Assembly (NCBI RefSeq): GCF_000227135.1
Contig: NC_018248.1
Location: 467,670 to 531,669, forward strand
Source of the DNA: Leishmania donovani
Taxonomy: Eukaryota; Euglenozoa; Kinetoplastea; Trypanosomatida; Trypanosomatidae
DNA length: 64,000 bases
Direction of reading: 5' to 3'
The notes under the pieces: model-generated
Told to the model about the DNA's origin: nothing
Seen by the model: only the letters and a program-made list of their open reading frames with translations
Databases searched by the model: none
Translations under genes and position numbers: made by a program
Shown here: positions 30,867 through 42,492 of the stretch, piece by piece
How the letters are laid out: each line of letters begins with the position of its first letter
Position numbering within the stretch: position 1 is the stretch's first letter

Positions 30867-33800
30867 TCACATGTGCGTGGGACGGGCTCGCCTCGTCAGA
30901 GACGCGGAGGATCCACTCGAGTCTGTCACCGTCGGCACACGGCGATAGCCACATGCTGTGCGCCCAAGGCTGGTCCCCATAGCTGAGCCACTACCCCGCC
31001 CACCGCTGGTAGTGGTAGTGGCAGTAGTGTTCATGCGGCGCAGCAGGTTCGCCTTAGCGATGGCCGTCGGTGCCGCATTGCGGCGCGTACTGACCTGCGC
31101 GCTCGCCAGCGATGCGTTGTCGGAGGCGCCACCCGCAGCTGCTGCTCCCCCGCCGCCGCTCGCACCGCGTGGCAGGCGTTCCTTGCCCTTCTCCTCTTTT
31201 CGCTCATCTCCGCTGACTCGAGTGGCGGCTCCGCTGCTGTTGACGCTAGCGCCGGACGATGCAGAGCTGTCGGTCGTAGCAGCGGCAGCGGCAGCTGCAG
31301 AAGCTGGCGGCAATGCAGTACCACCGGCGTTCATGGGCGCTGAGGTGGCCGTGTTGCTACGGATGTAGGTGCGCAGGCTCGCCTGTCGGTGGAAGTCCAG
31401 GCGCGGCGCCTCGTCTACCATGGACGCCTTTCCACCTGATCCGGTGACCGCCGCGCTCACTGCCGCATCGCTTGCCGCGCCTCGCTTCGGTGTGTTGCCG
31501 TTCGAGGCGATGGCGGCGTCCCGCACAATGGTGAAGCTACCATTGAAGGGATGGCCAATGTTTTCAGCTCCGATCGCCGCCGGGGTGGACGCCGTGCGAA
31601 ATAACGGTGCACTGCTCGGTGAATGCTTCACAATTCGCCTCTGCGTGGCTACTGCCAAGTGCGTCGTTGCTGCGTCAGCTGGCGCCGTCGCCGCTGCAGC
31701 GGCGGCCCCGCGAGGGCGACAGCCGCCGCTCGCGGTCCTCGACGACGCGGAGATCTTCAGCACCTCTAGCACCGGCAGCAGCAAGTCTGCTACTTGCGCC
31801 GACAACTTCTGGTGATCGATGGCGGCGCGTGAGACTGTGGCTCCGAGGGCGCTCTTGCGATGCCCGCTGCGTCGCACTCCAGTGATCTCATCACCGACTC
31901 TGCCGCTGTCCCTTTCGCCGCCACGTCCGTGTGCCGCCCCCGCCACGGTACCCGCGCTATCAGCGGCGTTGCTCGACGCGAGGCTCACCTCCATTCCCAT
32001 GGAGGTGAGGGCGGAGTGCAGGCGGTGCAGGCACTGCTGGAGGGTCGCGTTGCTGTTTGTCAAGACGACGAGGGACTCCCGGGCCACGTCGTCAAGCTCG
32101 GCGTCTTCGTCTTGTTTCTTCGGTGAGGCGGAATGTTCGGAGGCCCACTTCTTCTCCCTTTCCTCCATCCGGATCAGCTGCTTCACCAGAAGATCGAAGT
32201 CGTGTTTCTTGGCTCGCAGCTCCTGCTGCGCCACTTCAAGCTCGCGCTGCATGGAGGCTTGGATGTTCGACAAGTCGTTCATGTCCGTGTCCATCTCCCT
32301 CACCTGGCGCGCCAGAGCTGCGCGCTCTTGCTTTGCGAGCCGCAGCGCCTCACGCAGCGCGGCCTCCTCGGTGGACGCACTGGCTGCGGCACCGGAGCCA
32401 GGAGACGCGGTCTTCGACTGCAGCTGCGCTAGTGCCGCCTCCTTGATGGCCAGCGCCTCCTCAACCTCCGCCAGCTGACCCTCCGCCAGTGTCGCCGCCG
32501 CCCTGTGCTCCTCCAACATGCGATCTTTCTCGAAGTCTGCGGCTGCTGTCTTTGCGCGCAGGGCCTCCTCGAGGAGCTTCACCTTTTTGACTAGAACGCC
32601 TTCCGACTCCCCTGCGCTCAGCTGCTGATTGCGAAGCTGGCTTTCTGCTCTGGCCGCACGTACGGCGAGCTGCTCCTTGGCGACTTGCATCTCAGTGCAG
32701 CGTGCCGTCAGGTCACTCAGCGTCTGCTGCAACTGTTCGCGCTCCTGCTGCGCCTCCACCAAGCGCTGTGTTGCACGGCGGCTCTCCTCCTCGAGGCAGC
32801 GCGCCGTCGACTCAGCCTCGGTCAGGCGCGACACGAGCTGCTCAATGCGTTCTAAGACGCTTTTTGCTTCCGCAGAGCCGCCCGGCAGCACGCTGCTCAA
32901 TCGCGCGTGAATCTCCTGCAGCTGCCTTGCCGTTACAGCACGCTGCGTGTTCTGCGCCTGCTGCGTCTCGCCTTGCATGGCGGCGATGGCGGCTGCAGCG
33001 CGCTGCTCTGCCTCGCTGACGGCTCGCTGCGCGTCCGCCAAGATCGCGGCCTCCCGCTTGCATGAATCGCTGCACATTCGCAAATATTCGAGAACCGCGC
33101 TGCCGGAGTCTTCGCTAAGCTTTTTGGCGATCTCCGCCTCGACAGCTTCGGCGTTCTTTTTGCTCGCGTAGAAGGCCAGCGCCACGGCGGCCGCCATCGT
33201 CGTCGCGCCGTCGCCTAACGAGCACTTCTTGACCGCCACCGGCACGGCCCCGGCAGTCCGTGCGGCATGGCAGAGAAGTAGCGCTTGCAGCACGCGAGCC
33301 TGCTGCGCTTCTTCCAGCAAGCGATTCGCAGTGCGCTGTGCCAAGGCAGTGGGCAGCGCCACGTCGAGGCGGAAAGTACTCATCAGCAGCTCCGCCTTCT
33401 CATCCGTGTGGCGCTGCAGTGCCTTCTGCGCTGCTTCTTCCCGCGCCTGCTCGACGGATGCTTGCGCTGTGGCGAGCTGTTCCTGAAGGGTCGCCAGCTC
33501 CGTCTTGAGCTTCTCCGCTGCGGCCGTCGCGGCCGCCTTCGCCCGCTCCGACAGGCGCAGCTGCGCGGACTGCGTGGTGAGCGCCTTCTGCAACCCCTGC
33601 GCCTCCTGCTGCGTCGCCTGCAGCGCCTCGTACACCTCCTTCACAGTCATTTCGGTCTCGCGCAGTGCGGCGTCCACATCTGTGTCCAGCACCGCGCGGT
33701 CGGAGTCGCGGCGGTCGAGCGAGGCTTCGAGAGAGCGGATGGTGCGGCGCAGGTGGTCCACCTCGTCCGCCCTCTCCGCCAGTGCCGCCTCCAGCTCCTT

Positions 33801-35213
33801 CACACGCACGGCGTTGCGGTCGAGTGGCTTTCGAGTCGCCAGCTCGGCCTTCGCCTTGTCCAGAAACCTAGTCAGCTCCGGGTAGTCGTGGCTGAGCAGG
33901 AAGAAGTCGATCTCGTCTTCTTTGATGCGCGCTGAGTGGCGGACGTCGAACTCCACGCTGACCGCCTCAGAGTGGGTGCGCACCTCGACACTCGTGAGGT
34001 AGCCATATGGAACTTGCAGCAGCGTGGAGACGGAGCGCAGGAAGGCGTCCTTGAAGGATTTCGGCGAGAAGCTGTTGCCGTCCACGAAGGTCTGCCCGCC
34101 GAACAGGCGGTAGTGGTGAGTCACGATAAGGCGGTCACTGCTCGCCTCGTCACCGCTGCGGTTGTGGTGAGTTGCGGCGGGCGCGGAGTTGGTGCGAGCG
34201 TAGGGGGCGCCGGGCTGCGATGTGCGCTGCTGTTGCTTCTGCTGCGCCTCTGCGGCACTCCGTTGCTTGCGAACCTCTTCTTCGAGCGCCGTGATCAGCT
34301 GTTCCTTGGAGTCCAGAACGCTCCGCATTGCGGTGAGTTCGCCGTCGCGGCACTGCAGCGACTGCAGGTGAACCGTGCACTGCTGCTGCAGGCTTGCCAC
34401 GGCAGCCGCAGCATCCTTGGCATCACACATGGCGCTGCTTAGCTGACGCTCCAGCCCGCGAATCCTGCGCTGCGCATCACGCAGCTCCTTCGCCGTGCCA
34501 GGCAGACAGCAGTCCTCGTCGGCGGTGACGTCATCCGGTTTCGTCGACCCGCGCTTCTGCGCCAGCGAGCGCGCCGAGGTGGACCTGCCCTTGAGCTTCA
34601 ACGACGCAACTTCTTCCTCTAATGCCCGGATCACCAGCGTCTGCTTCTCTTCGTTCCGCCGCGCCGCCTCGAGAGCGTGCCGCTGCCTCTGCACAGCGTC
34701 GCGCACCTCATCCATCGTGACGACAGGCGCTGACGTCAGCGCAGCTGACGACTTTGCCGCAGAACATTTCACACTATTCGCGTCCCTGCGGACGCGTAAG
34801 CCGCGGCCAGTGCCGGTGAGGTCTATGAGTTCCTTCAAGAAGGCGTCCGTCGAAGCCGTCTTTGCTTCCATGGCTGCGAAGACGATGTCCTTGTACTTGC
34901 GCTCCTGCGTCAAGACCCGTAGCGCCGCAATGTCGGAGGTGTGCGCCTCGTAGAACTTCACGAGGGTCTCATTGTCCTCTTCCATGCACTTGTAGTAGTG
35001 CTCGAGTTGCTTCTCGTACGACGCGGACCGCTCTGGCGCAGACGCAGCGGCATGGCTTGGCTGTGGTGCACTGGGTGGTGTACACGGGGATCCGAGCTGC
35101 GCCGCGTGAGGACGAGGAATATTCGAAGCTTGCGCCGCTGCCGCCTTGGCCGCCGAGGAGGAGCCACTTGGCAGCGGGGCTGAATCATAGCGCTTCAGCT
35201 TGCGGTTTTCCAT
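30867..35213 (-). CDS. Long coiled-coil protein with FAZ1-like domain, putative cytoskeletal
   Basis: This encodes 1448 residues from the ATG at 35213; the four codons before it start at GTG and were dropped. Residues 1-60 are low complexity. Residues 60-330 hold helical and coiled-coil segments. Residues about 355-460 form a compact domain beginning VTHHYRLFGGQTF and containing LQVPYGYLTSVEVRTHSEAV, then an acidic EIDFF segment. It resembles the small globular domain described in flagellar attachment zone protein 1 (FAZ1) and in the WD40 gene at 42493-46281. Residues 460-1090 are near-continuous coiled coil. The last 350 residues are Ala/Ser/Gly/Thr rich and basic. FAZ1 ties the flagellum to the cell body cytoskeleton in trypanosomes. 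A related structural role here is a reasonable inference, not shown by sequence alone. Confidence 0.85.
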   Translation of the reverse strand: MENRKLKRYDSAPLPSGSSSAAKAAAAQASNIPRPHAAQLGSPCTPPSAPQPSHAAASAPERSASYEKQLEHYYKCMEEDNETLVKFYEAHTSDIAALRVLTQERKYKDIVFAAMEAKTASTDAFLKELIDLTGTGRGLRVRRDANSVKCSAAKSSAALTSAPVVTMDEVRDAVQRQRHALEAARRNEEKQTLVIRALEEEVASLKLKGRSTSARSLAQKRGSTKPDDVTADEDCCLPGTAKELRDAQRRIRGLERQLSSAMCDAKDAAAAVASLQQQCTVHLQSLQCRDGELTAMRSVLDSKEQLITALEEEVRKQRSAAEAQQKQQQRTSQPGAPYARTNSAPAATHHNRSGDEASSDRLIVTHHYRLFGGQTFVDGNSFSPKSFKDAFLRSVSTLLQVPYGYLTSVEVRTHSEAVSVEFDVRHSARIKEDEIDFFLLSHDYPELTRFLDKAKAELATRKPLDRNAVRVKELEAALAERADEVDHLRRTIRSLEASLDRRDSDRAVLDTDVDAALRETEMTVKEVYEALQATQQEAQGLQKALTTQSAQLRLSERAKAAATAAAEKLKTELATLQEQLATAQASVEQAREEAAQKALQRHTDEKAELLMSTFRLDVALPTALAQRTANRLLEEAQQARVLQALLLCHAARTAGAVPVAVKKCSLGDGATTMAAAVALAFYASKKNAEAVEAEIAKKLSEDSGSAVLEYLRMCSDSCKREAAILADAQRAVSEAEQRAAAAIAAMQGETQQAQNTQRAVTARQLQEIHARLSSVLPGGSAEAKSVLERIEQLVSRLTEAESTARCLEEESRRATQRLVEAQQEREQLQQTLSDLTARCTEMQVAKEQLAVRAARAESQLRNQQLSAGESEGVLVKKVKLLEEALRAKTAAADFEKDRMLEEHRAAATLAEGQLAEVEEALAIKEAALAQLQSKTASPGSGAAASASTEEAALREALRLAKQERAALARQVREMDTDMNDLSNIQASMQRELEVAQQELRAKKHDFDLLVKQLIRMEEREKKWASEHSASPKKQDEDAELDDVARESLVVLTNSNATLQQCLHRLHSALTSMGMEVSLASSNAADSAGTVAGAAHGRGGERDSGRVGDEITGVRRSGHRKSALGATVSRAAIDHQKLSAQVADLLLPVLEVLKISASSRTASGGCRPRGAAAAAATAPADAATTHLAVATQRRIVKHSPSSAPLFRTASTPAAIGAENIGHPFNGSFTIVRDAAIASNGNTPKRGAASDAAVSAAVTGSGGKASMVDEAPRLDFHRQASLRTYIRSNTATSAPMNAGGTALPPASAAAAAAATTDSSASSGASVNSSGAATRVSGDERKEEKGKERLPRGASGGGGAAAAGGASDNASLASAQVSTRRNAAPTAIAKANLLRRMNTTATTTTSGGRGSGSAMGTSLGRTACGYRRVPTVTDSSGSSASLTRRARPTHM

Positions 35214-38200
35214 CAACGCGGTCACGCAGTAAGCCGCGTGCAGGGCCGTAGGTGTGAGTGTTTGTGGGAGAGGGGGGGTGGGCTCTAGTTTACAGAAGAG
35301 GTCTCTGCTGGTAATGGGGGCCGGGCGGGAGGGGATGGGACGGGATGGCGGCGAAACGAGACTCTCCCGTCAACAACGGCAAAAACCCTGAAGGAGGGGA
35401 GGGGAAGGGCGGATGAGCGTGATGACGTATGAGTGCGCGCAGACGTACAAACACCACCAGAGACAGAGAGTAAAACAAAGAAGAAAGCAGCTCTAAGAGG
35501 CAGAGAGGTACAGGTGTATATGAATGTGTGGAAGGCACACCGCACAGTTGAGTCTAAGGGATGGAAACGTAAGCAAAAAAGTGGAAAGAACCGCCGACGC
35601 GATGATCCAGAGGGAGCAACGACCTCCTCGCCACACAAAAGGAACAAGACACGTAAACAAGCGGCACTGGAGAACGAGGGAACGAGAAGAACCATCTCAC
35701 GCCCGAGGAGCGGACACACCTTTTCAAGGCAGTGAAGCGGCCACCCGGTCCGCCTTCTCGCAGCAGCGAGCGCTTTAGCGCGCACGTGGATGCGGGCGAA
35801 TGGCTCTTGAATACCGGTGCAGAACAGACCGTGCGGGGAGCAGGGGGATGCGCGCTCGTGCAGGTCCTCCCCTTCCTGATATCAGGAGGCACACAGAAAA
35901 CGGAGAGAGAAAGCGGCGATTCCGAGCAGGGCGATGATGTTTTCGTGCGCCCAGGCGACAACGATCCCCTCCGTCCAAAAAATAGAAAACAAAAACAAAA
36001 AGATGAGCCGTTGAGGGAGAGACGATGGGTTGATGTGAAGAGAAAGGTTCAAGGCGGAAACATGCATCACCCTGAGCCTGGCCACACTGGCCACCGCTAC
36101 GCGCATGCGTGTGGGCGCTCGCTGTGCATAGGAGTTCGCTTGCGCGCCTCGCTGAAGCGGCTCACATGGGGACGCCGTGGCCCCCGGAGTTCAGGACTTG
36201 TGTGCCGTGACGCTTGGCATCACACACACACACACACAGGGACAGCCGTGATGCGTATATGCCTTTTTGTTTTGTGTGCCAGTATGACCCAGACGTGCAC
36301 AAACATCCAGGGAGGTTCCTCCCGCCCCTCTCGCCAGGGGCCAACTGCCGCTGTTGTCGTCTTGCTGTTCACGACAGAAGCGTCCGACCATCCGACCAAC
36401 CGATCACCACCACTACCATCGCTGCCTGCCATCTTTCTCGCGCTGTGTTCCTTCTTTTTTTTTTCGAGCGGTTCAAGCCCGCTGGGGAGCAAAAGAAACG
36501 GGTGGGGGCGTATGGAAGGCGGCGCGCTGTGCGCCAGTGCAGCGCACCTGATAGGCGCGACGTGAGAGAGCGCGATACGAGAAAGGGCAGCGCGAACAGT
36601 AAAGGTAAGCGAAGAAATCGAGATTGAGAGATGGAAGGTAATGGCGAAGAAAATGATGGCACGCTGCACGTCCTTGGACGCACATGGCCGATACGCAGCC
36701 AATGGACAGAAGGAGCACATGATGGTCAGGGCGGCACCACCGTAGAGGACGAGAAAGACAACGAGAAAGAGGAAGAGGGTCGCGCGAACTCGAGCACTGC
36801 AGAAGAAGAGGGAGAAGAAACAGACAGGCACAAACAGAGCCCATCTACATAAGCCAAATATATCAAATATCCACACACACACACACGCACACACAAGAAG
36901 GACGCATACAAAAGCCACAACTCAGCCATCCGAGATGGCTCTCTCGCGTGGGCGCGCGTAAGCACTTCGCCTGTCGTTTGAGGCGGACGGGGAGGGGAGG
37001 GGAGATGAGTTACCCGTATAGAACCTAAAACAGAAAAATGCATACGTGCACGCACCCACACAGACAGACACGCACGCTGACACGCGAAAAAGAAAGAGAG
37101 GAGGGAGGGTGGGAGGGAGACGCTGCGGAAGAGCTGCGCCGTAAGACTCCGACACGCAGACAGAGAGAAGGAAACAATGTAGCGAAACAACAAGCAAAGG
37201 AGGCGAAGAGCAGGGGGGGGGATGGAATGGGGAGGTAAGGAGAGGGTGGAAGACGGTATCTGTGCGTGTGCGTCACTGGAAGGGAGGGTGTGATGGTGGT
37301 GGTGACATAAGAAGAGTGTGTTGTTCATTGTTATCTCCTCTCTCTGTACTTGCCGGTGGTGCTTTCTTAACCTTCCGCCGCGGGCTGCACAGCCGCCCGC
37401 CTGCGCCCCTAAGCACGCAAGCGGTTCGAAAAAAAAAATTATCACACACCCAGCGGCAGCGGCGGCAGCAGCGACAAGCACGCACCGACAGACAGGAGAG
37501 AAACACGACTATTAGATATCCACACACACACACACATACACGAGAACGCGAGGGATACGGAGAAGAGCCACAGACAAGAGTGTGGCTGTTATTCAAATAA
37601 AAGGCGAATGCAACGGTATCAGACGAAAAATGGGAAAAGGAAGTGGAGGAGGGGAGGGAGAGTCAGAGCTTGCGCGCGCGCAAGGGGTTTAGACGCACCC
37701 GGAGACACGCACGCTCATACACACAGATAGAAAGAGAGATGCAGCAGAGAGGAACGTGTCATAACGGCCCTCCCTCATGTACTCGCTTACGGGGAGGGGG
37801 CGCGTCGTGAGGACGCATCTATCTACCTCGATCTGTGCGCGTGTATGTATGTGTGCGCACGAAAGAAATGAGGGAAGAGAGTAAAGCCCACGACATCAAT
37901 GATGGGGGCAATATGCGCCACCACGTGACTTCCCTCCTCCTCCTTGTATGGTTGGTGTCGTTGCTGCCTCGAGGAGAAGCGATGCCGACGCACATCGGCA
38001 CTGGATGGGTATCCCCTCGATACCTCCACCTGTGCAAGCGATGGGGAGCAGCGAGAAGAGGACAGATGAATACCCCCCTTCCCCTCCCCCAACACACACG
38101 CAGCAGAGCAGGTGTCAAGACGAGAAGACAACAAGAACGAGCGTGCGAGCAGGCAATGATTCAAACGACCGACGAGGACCCATCTTCTCCCGGGCCTCTT

Positions 38201-38719
38201 CCTCATGCCTTTGGCGCCGCGTGCACGCGAGGCAGCACACTCGTTAAACGAAACTCACACAGATGCGCACAAAGACGCGCGCGTGCGCGCCGAGCAGTCG
38301 ATGACGGAGAGAAACATGGCGAGCTAAGGAGGAGGAGACGTAAGCGATAAGGCAGGAAACGCAAGAAGACAACAAAAAAGAATAAGAAAAAGCAAAAAAT
38401 GCTATGCGAGGAGCGGCACGAGAAGGGGTGGAGGGAGTGGTGGAGTGTGCGTGTGCGGAACCACCGAAGAACAGCAGTAATGTACCGCCCCTTCCCTCTC
38501 CTTTTTTTTTTCCTTCTCGCCACTGTCTTAGCCATCTTTGTGACAATGAACCATACACATGCCCACGTGTGCGTGTGTTTAGTGGGGTGGTGCAAGGGTG
38601 GGGTGGCAAGGTGGCGCCGTTAGCTTCTGGCTGGGCGACGGAACTCGCGCACACAATTTGCACACCAACGCGCGGGGTGAGGGGGCGCAAATCCCTTTTC
38701 ACGCCCTTCTCGCCGTCAC
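35214..38719. other. 3.5-kb intergenic region
   Basis: It is mostly low complexity on the sense strand, pyrimidine-rich at 35390-35420 and 37070-37250, with several CA/GA tracts and an AT patch at 36855-36870. It contains the splice region of the coiled-coil gene and the 3' UTR of the WD40 gene. Open frames on both strands are short or compositionally implausible. Confidence 0.7.
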
Positions 38720-40525
38720 CTAGACAGGCGCCTTCTTGAACTCGGTCATAGCCGCCGCCATGGCCTCGTTCTGCGCTTTCACTAGTTCTAGTTGCGAGGA
38801 CACCCAGACCAACTTCTCCGTCGTCGGACTGCCCAGCATGCCGCTCTGGCGCTCCATCGCGATCGTCTCGGCTTGCGCGTCGGCGATGACGAGCGAATCC
38901 GTCCGTCTGAAAACCTTCTCTGCACCCTCCTCGGCGATGGCCACCGGGTCCTTGCACATCATCTCCAGCGCCGCGCGCAGCTCGGCGCTCTTCCTCCTTT
39001 CCTTTGCAAGCGCTGCCTGCTTGAGCTGAACTTCTCTCTGCGTCTCGGCCGTGTGATCGTTTCGGATAGACTCAGCCACGATATCGAGAGGAGTATCGTC
39101 GTCGTCCACGATGCCCACGCTAACAGCCTCGCTTCGGTGCGCGAAGCCGTTGCCGTTGTGCGCGCCAAGGCCGTGGTGCACCTTTGAACCTGCCAGCAGA
39201 GCTGCCACCGTGCGCCGTGTCTGCGCGACGCTCGCACGCAGCTTCTCGTCGCTGCTGTGCGCCCGCGCACTCGCGGAGTCCGAGCCGTTTTCACTGTACG
39301 CGCTGACAGAGCCGCTGCGTACGTTGCGGCTGCGGCACTGGTTCACGCGCGACAGGCGCTGCGGCCGGCTGTGCGAGGGGCAGCGCCCACCTTTCAAGAC
39401 GTCCGCTTCTTCTATGCACGACTTCACGCCTTCAGGCACCGTAAAGTTCCAGCACTGCCACGACCCATCCACCGCCGTGACCCACACCTCGTACACAACG
39501 GTGCGAGTGACGGGCAGGATCGACACGCTCGATCTCTTTCCCCCGGCGGCGGCACTGCGTCTCGCAGGCGGCTGCGAGGCCTGGTGGACAATATCCTTGG
39601 AGAAGCGATTCGTGATGGTGATGGCGCCGTCCTTGCTACCAGACCACACGGTATCCCCCACCTTAAGCAGAGTCACGACCGGCGCTCGATGCCCGGTGAT
39701 AACGGTGGTGACGGTCATTGAGGAAAGGTCCCACACGCGGATCGCTGAGTCCTCGCTACCGGCCCACAGCTCCGCCGTGTCCTCCAACACCAGAATGCTC
39801 AACACACAGCGGCCCTGCCCATCTAGCGTGGAGACGCAGCCGCCATCCTTCCTTGGGGTGCCGCTCGTTTTCGCCACCGTCGCCTCCCACACCTTGACTG
39901 TTCCATCGTCGCTGCCAGACACAACGTAGCGGCAGCGGCTTTTCTGATCCGTGTACGTCGTCAAGCTGCGCACCGCGTTGCGGTGGCCGTAGTACATGTG
40001 GCTGTAGTGCAGATCTTCCGCCATCCACTGGTACACCTTCCCGTCCGCGCCACCAGTGAACACATAGCCGTCCGCGGCGCACATCGCGTACACAGCAGCC
40101 GTGTGCTGCGTTGACTGACGCAGTACTTTCTGGGTCACGTGGTCGAAGACGCGGATGGCGCCATCGGAGTAGCCGGCCCACATGTTGCCGCTGACGTTCT
40201 GCATGACGAGCACCGCGGCGCGGCCGATGGGCGCAATGCGGCGCACCTCCATCCCGCTGGGTACAAGGCGAATCGCGATGGTGCCGTCCGTCTCTCCTGT
40301 CCATGCCGTGCCATCTACGGCCACCGCCGAGCAGCGCGACTGGCCCCCGAAGCGTCTCGAGACGCTGACGGAATCGCAGATGGTTAGCGCGCTGCGGTGC
40401 GAGAGGGTGCACATGTTGGCTGGAGCGTCGTCGACGCCGTTGGCGTTGCTGTGCCGCACGGATGACGCGCTCTTCCGCTTACCGCCGCACGACTTGCGAG
40501 GCACCGGCTGTCCTGGGGTCCTCAT
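38720..40525 (-). CDS. WD40-repeat protein with C-terminal coiled coil
   Basis: This encodes 601 residues from the ATG at 40525; the longer frame to 40597 begins at TTG. Seven WD40-type blades are visible from about residue 60 to 360, with motifs such as AWTGETDGTIAIR, MWAGYSDGAIRVFD, VFTGGADGKVYQW, VVSGSDDGTVKVWE, LWAGSEDSAIRVWD and VWSGSKDGAI, then a weak last blade ending WQCWNF. This is enough for one complete propeller, a protein-binding scaffold. Residues 360-485 are Ser/Arg rich. Residues about 488-597 are coiled coil (QLKQAALAKERRKSAEL) ending near the C-terminus. The next gene upstream in transcription (42493-46281) has the same propeller plus coiled-coil plan, so the two are likely ancient tandem paralogues. 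The partner and location are unknown; a cytoskeletal role is inferred from the neighbour. Confidence 0.88.
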   Translation of the reverse strand: MRTPGQPVPRKSCGGKRKSASSVRHSNANGVDDAPANMCTLSHRSALTICDSVSVSRRFGGQSRCSAVAVDGTAWTGETDGTIAIRLVPSGMEVRRIAPIGRAAVLVMQNVSGNMWAGYSDGAIRVFDHVTQKVLRQSTQHTAAVYAMCAADGYVFTGGADGKVYQWMAEDLHYSHMYYGHRNAVRSLTTYTDQKSRCRYVVSGSDDGTVKVWEATVAKTSGTPRKDGGCVSTLDGQGRCVLSILVLEDTAELWAGSEDSAIRVWDLSSMTVTTVITGHRAPVVTLLKVGDTVWSGSKDGAITITNRFSKDIVHQASQPPARRSAAAGGKRSSVSILPVTRTVVYEVWVTAVDGSWQCWNFTVPEGVKSCIEEADVLKGGRCPSHSRPQRLSRVNQCRSRNVRSGSVSAYSENGSDSASARAHSSDEKLRASVAQTRRTVAALLAGSKVHHGLGAHNGNGFAHRSEAVSVGIVDDDDTPLDIVAESIRNDHTAETQREVQLKQAALAKERRKSAELRAALEMMCKDPVAIAEEGAEKVFRRTDSLVIADAQAETIAMERQSGMLGSPTTEKLVWVSSQLELVKAQNEAMAAAMTEFKKAPV

Positions 40526-42492
40526 CTGCGCCGACGGCCGTACCAACGGCTGATTGGTCTTCTTGGGAAACGACGGAATACTTGAATGCCCTCTCAAAGG
40601 CAGGCATGTACGTATCAGCGGGCGCGTGTTTTGACCTGCACGTGCGTTTCTTCAAGCGAACAAGAACGCACGAAAAAGCGAACCGCTACCCTGCGCCTCC
40701 CCAAATAAGCAACAACGCAGTTCGCCGCGAAGGGCAACACAGGGAGCGGGTTCGCGGTGGCCGTGGTTCGAGGTCGGCAAAGGGCGGAGACGGAGAGGAG
40801 GGAGGCCTCAAGAGAATTTGAGAGCTGCAAACGCGAGGGCTCAGAGGATGCAGAAGACAGGGGAGGTGTGTGTGTGGGGGGGGGGGCGGTTTCTTGTCCA
40901 GAATACTAAGAACGATGCTGATGGGGGTAGATGTGCTTGGGATTGTGCCTGCGTGTGCGTTGTAGGTCCGGTGGTGAACGGAGAGCTTCGACACTCCTCA
41001 AGAAGAGTGCGTGCGCATCAGGGTAAGAGAGAAAGGTGGAAGCCGGAGGGGGAGGGGGAGGCAGCGCGGATGGGTTGGACATGAGAAGTTCGCGGAAGAG
41101 CGATGAACAACACACACACACCGTGCGAAGTGTGCACGTACAGCATCACTACCAGTAAAAAGGTGCCGTCGAGCAACAGTGCCGCCCGCTGAGAAAGATG
41201 TGGGCGGAGAACAGGAGAGATGCGAGGGAATATAGAAGATGGCTGATAACGACACTGATGTTCCACTCTCCGCGTACGGCCGCTTCTACAGTACACCTCA
41301 CCACCACCACTACCACCAGCCTACCCATATGCCATGACCTCGGCCCTCTTTGCGTCCTGTGTAGGCGCCGTGGTACGATCCACACCCGTCTTTCTGCCCC
41401 GCCGCTTGACTTGGCTTGCGTTGTTGCACATGTTGTTCGTACTTGCCGATGGTGGCGCAGGTGTGTGTTACACGTCTCTACAAGGAAACGACCACAAAAA
41501 AAAAGACAGAAGAGGAACATGCAGAAGACACACATACACACACACACAAACGTGCCAGCGGTCGAGTTGCGCCGCCGACACCGCCGCAGTTGTACAGATC
41601 CGCACAGAACCTTGCTCTCCCTCCCGGCCTTTCGCTTTCGTCTGCGGCGGGGCGTTTGCGTTGTCGCTCGTGCTCTTTCCGTCGTCGAAGTTTTCCTCAA
41701 ACGCAGCCGTGCTCGGTACCGCTACCATCCGCGCGGACGGCATCCGGCACACCCCACACGTGTGGTCACCGGAGACACAAGACACTCTTGACGACCCTGA
41801 AGGCGGAAGAGCGGGGACGAGAGAAGGCCAGGAGCGCGGAGGATAGCCACACAGTACGGGAGCGAGAGGGCGGGGCAGGGGAGCAGAAGGGCGGGAAGGG
41901 GGTGGACGCAACGAAAAAAAAAAAGCAAAACAAAAAAAAGCAACGCGGTCTATGATGATGACAAGTGCAGCTGGAGTGGTGGTGGCGAACACAGAGAAAC
42001 GGTGAGGGAAGAAGGAAGAAGCAGACGAAGATGAGGTTCCTGCAGATGTGTGTCGGGTGGTGAGGGTGGGTGGGTGTTGGTGATTTGTATGCAGATACAT
42101 ACGCACGTACACGTACGCAAGAAAACAGAAAGGACGCAGGTGGCGGATCAGTGACCGAGAAGATGGAGGAGGGGGAATAGGCAACATCAACGGTAACTCG
42201 CAGAACAGCAGAAGCACACCGAAGGCCATACACGCCAACGGGGGAAGCCGACAACCGGTGGATACCTGACGGAGACGTATGCGAGTTACAGGTGCACATG
42301 ACGGCAGTTCACGAGGAAGAGGAGATACCGCGCCAGCGCGCACCCTAAAGAAGATGCAAAAAGACACAAGAAAAGCCGCTGCGCCCGACACACACACACA
42401 CCCACCCACAGACGAGGAGGAGAGAGGATTCCGGCACCGCACAGAGGCTCCAGGGCAAGGGGTTCCCGCGAACACCCACACAACCGCTGTCG
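40526..42492. other. 2-kb intergenic region
   Basis: It separates the two WD40 genes. The sense strand has pyrimidine tracts (about 40700-40830 and 41020-41070) and short GT/CA runs. An A-rich stretch lies at 41911-41940. No coding region or complex repeat was recognised. Confidence 0.7.

Noticed and set aside
35732..36565. 277-codon plus-strand frame
   Set aside because: Spacer sequence with CA repeats, no family signal, and opposite to the array direction.
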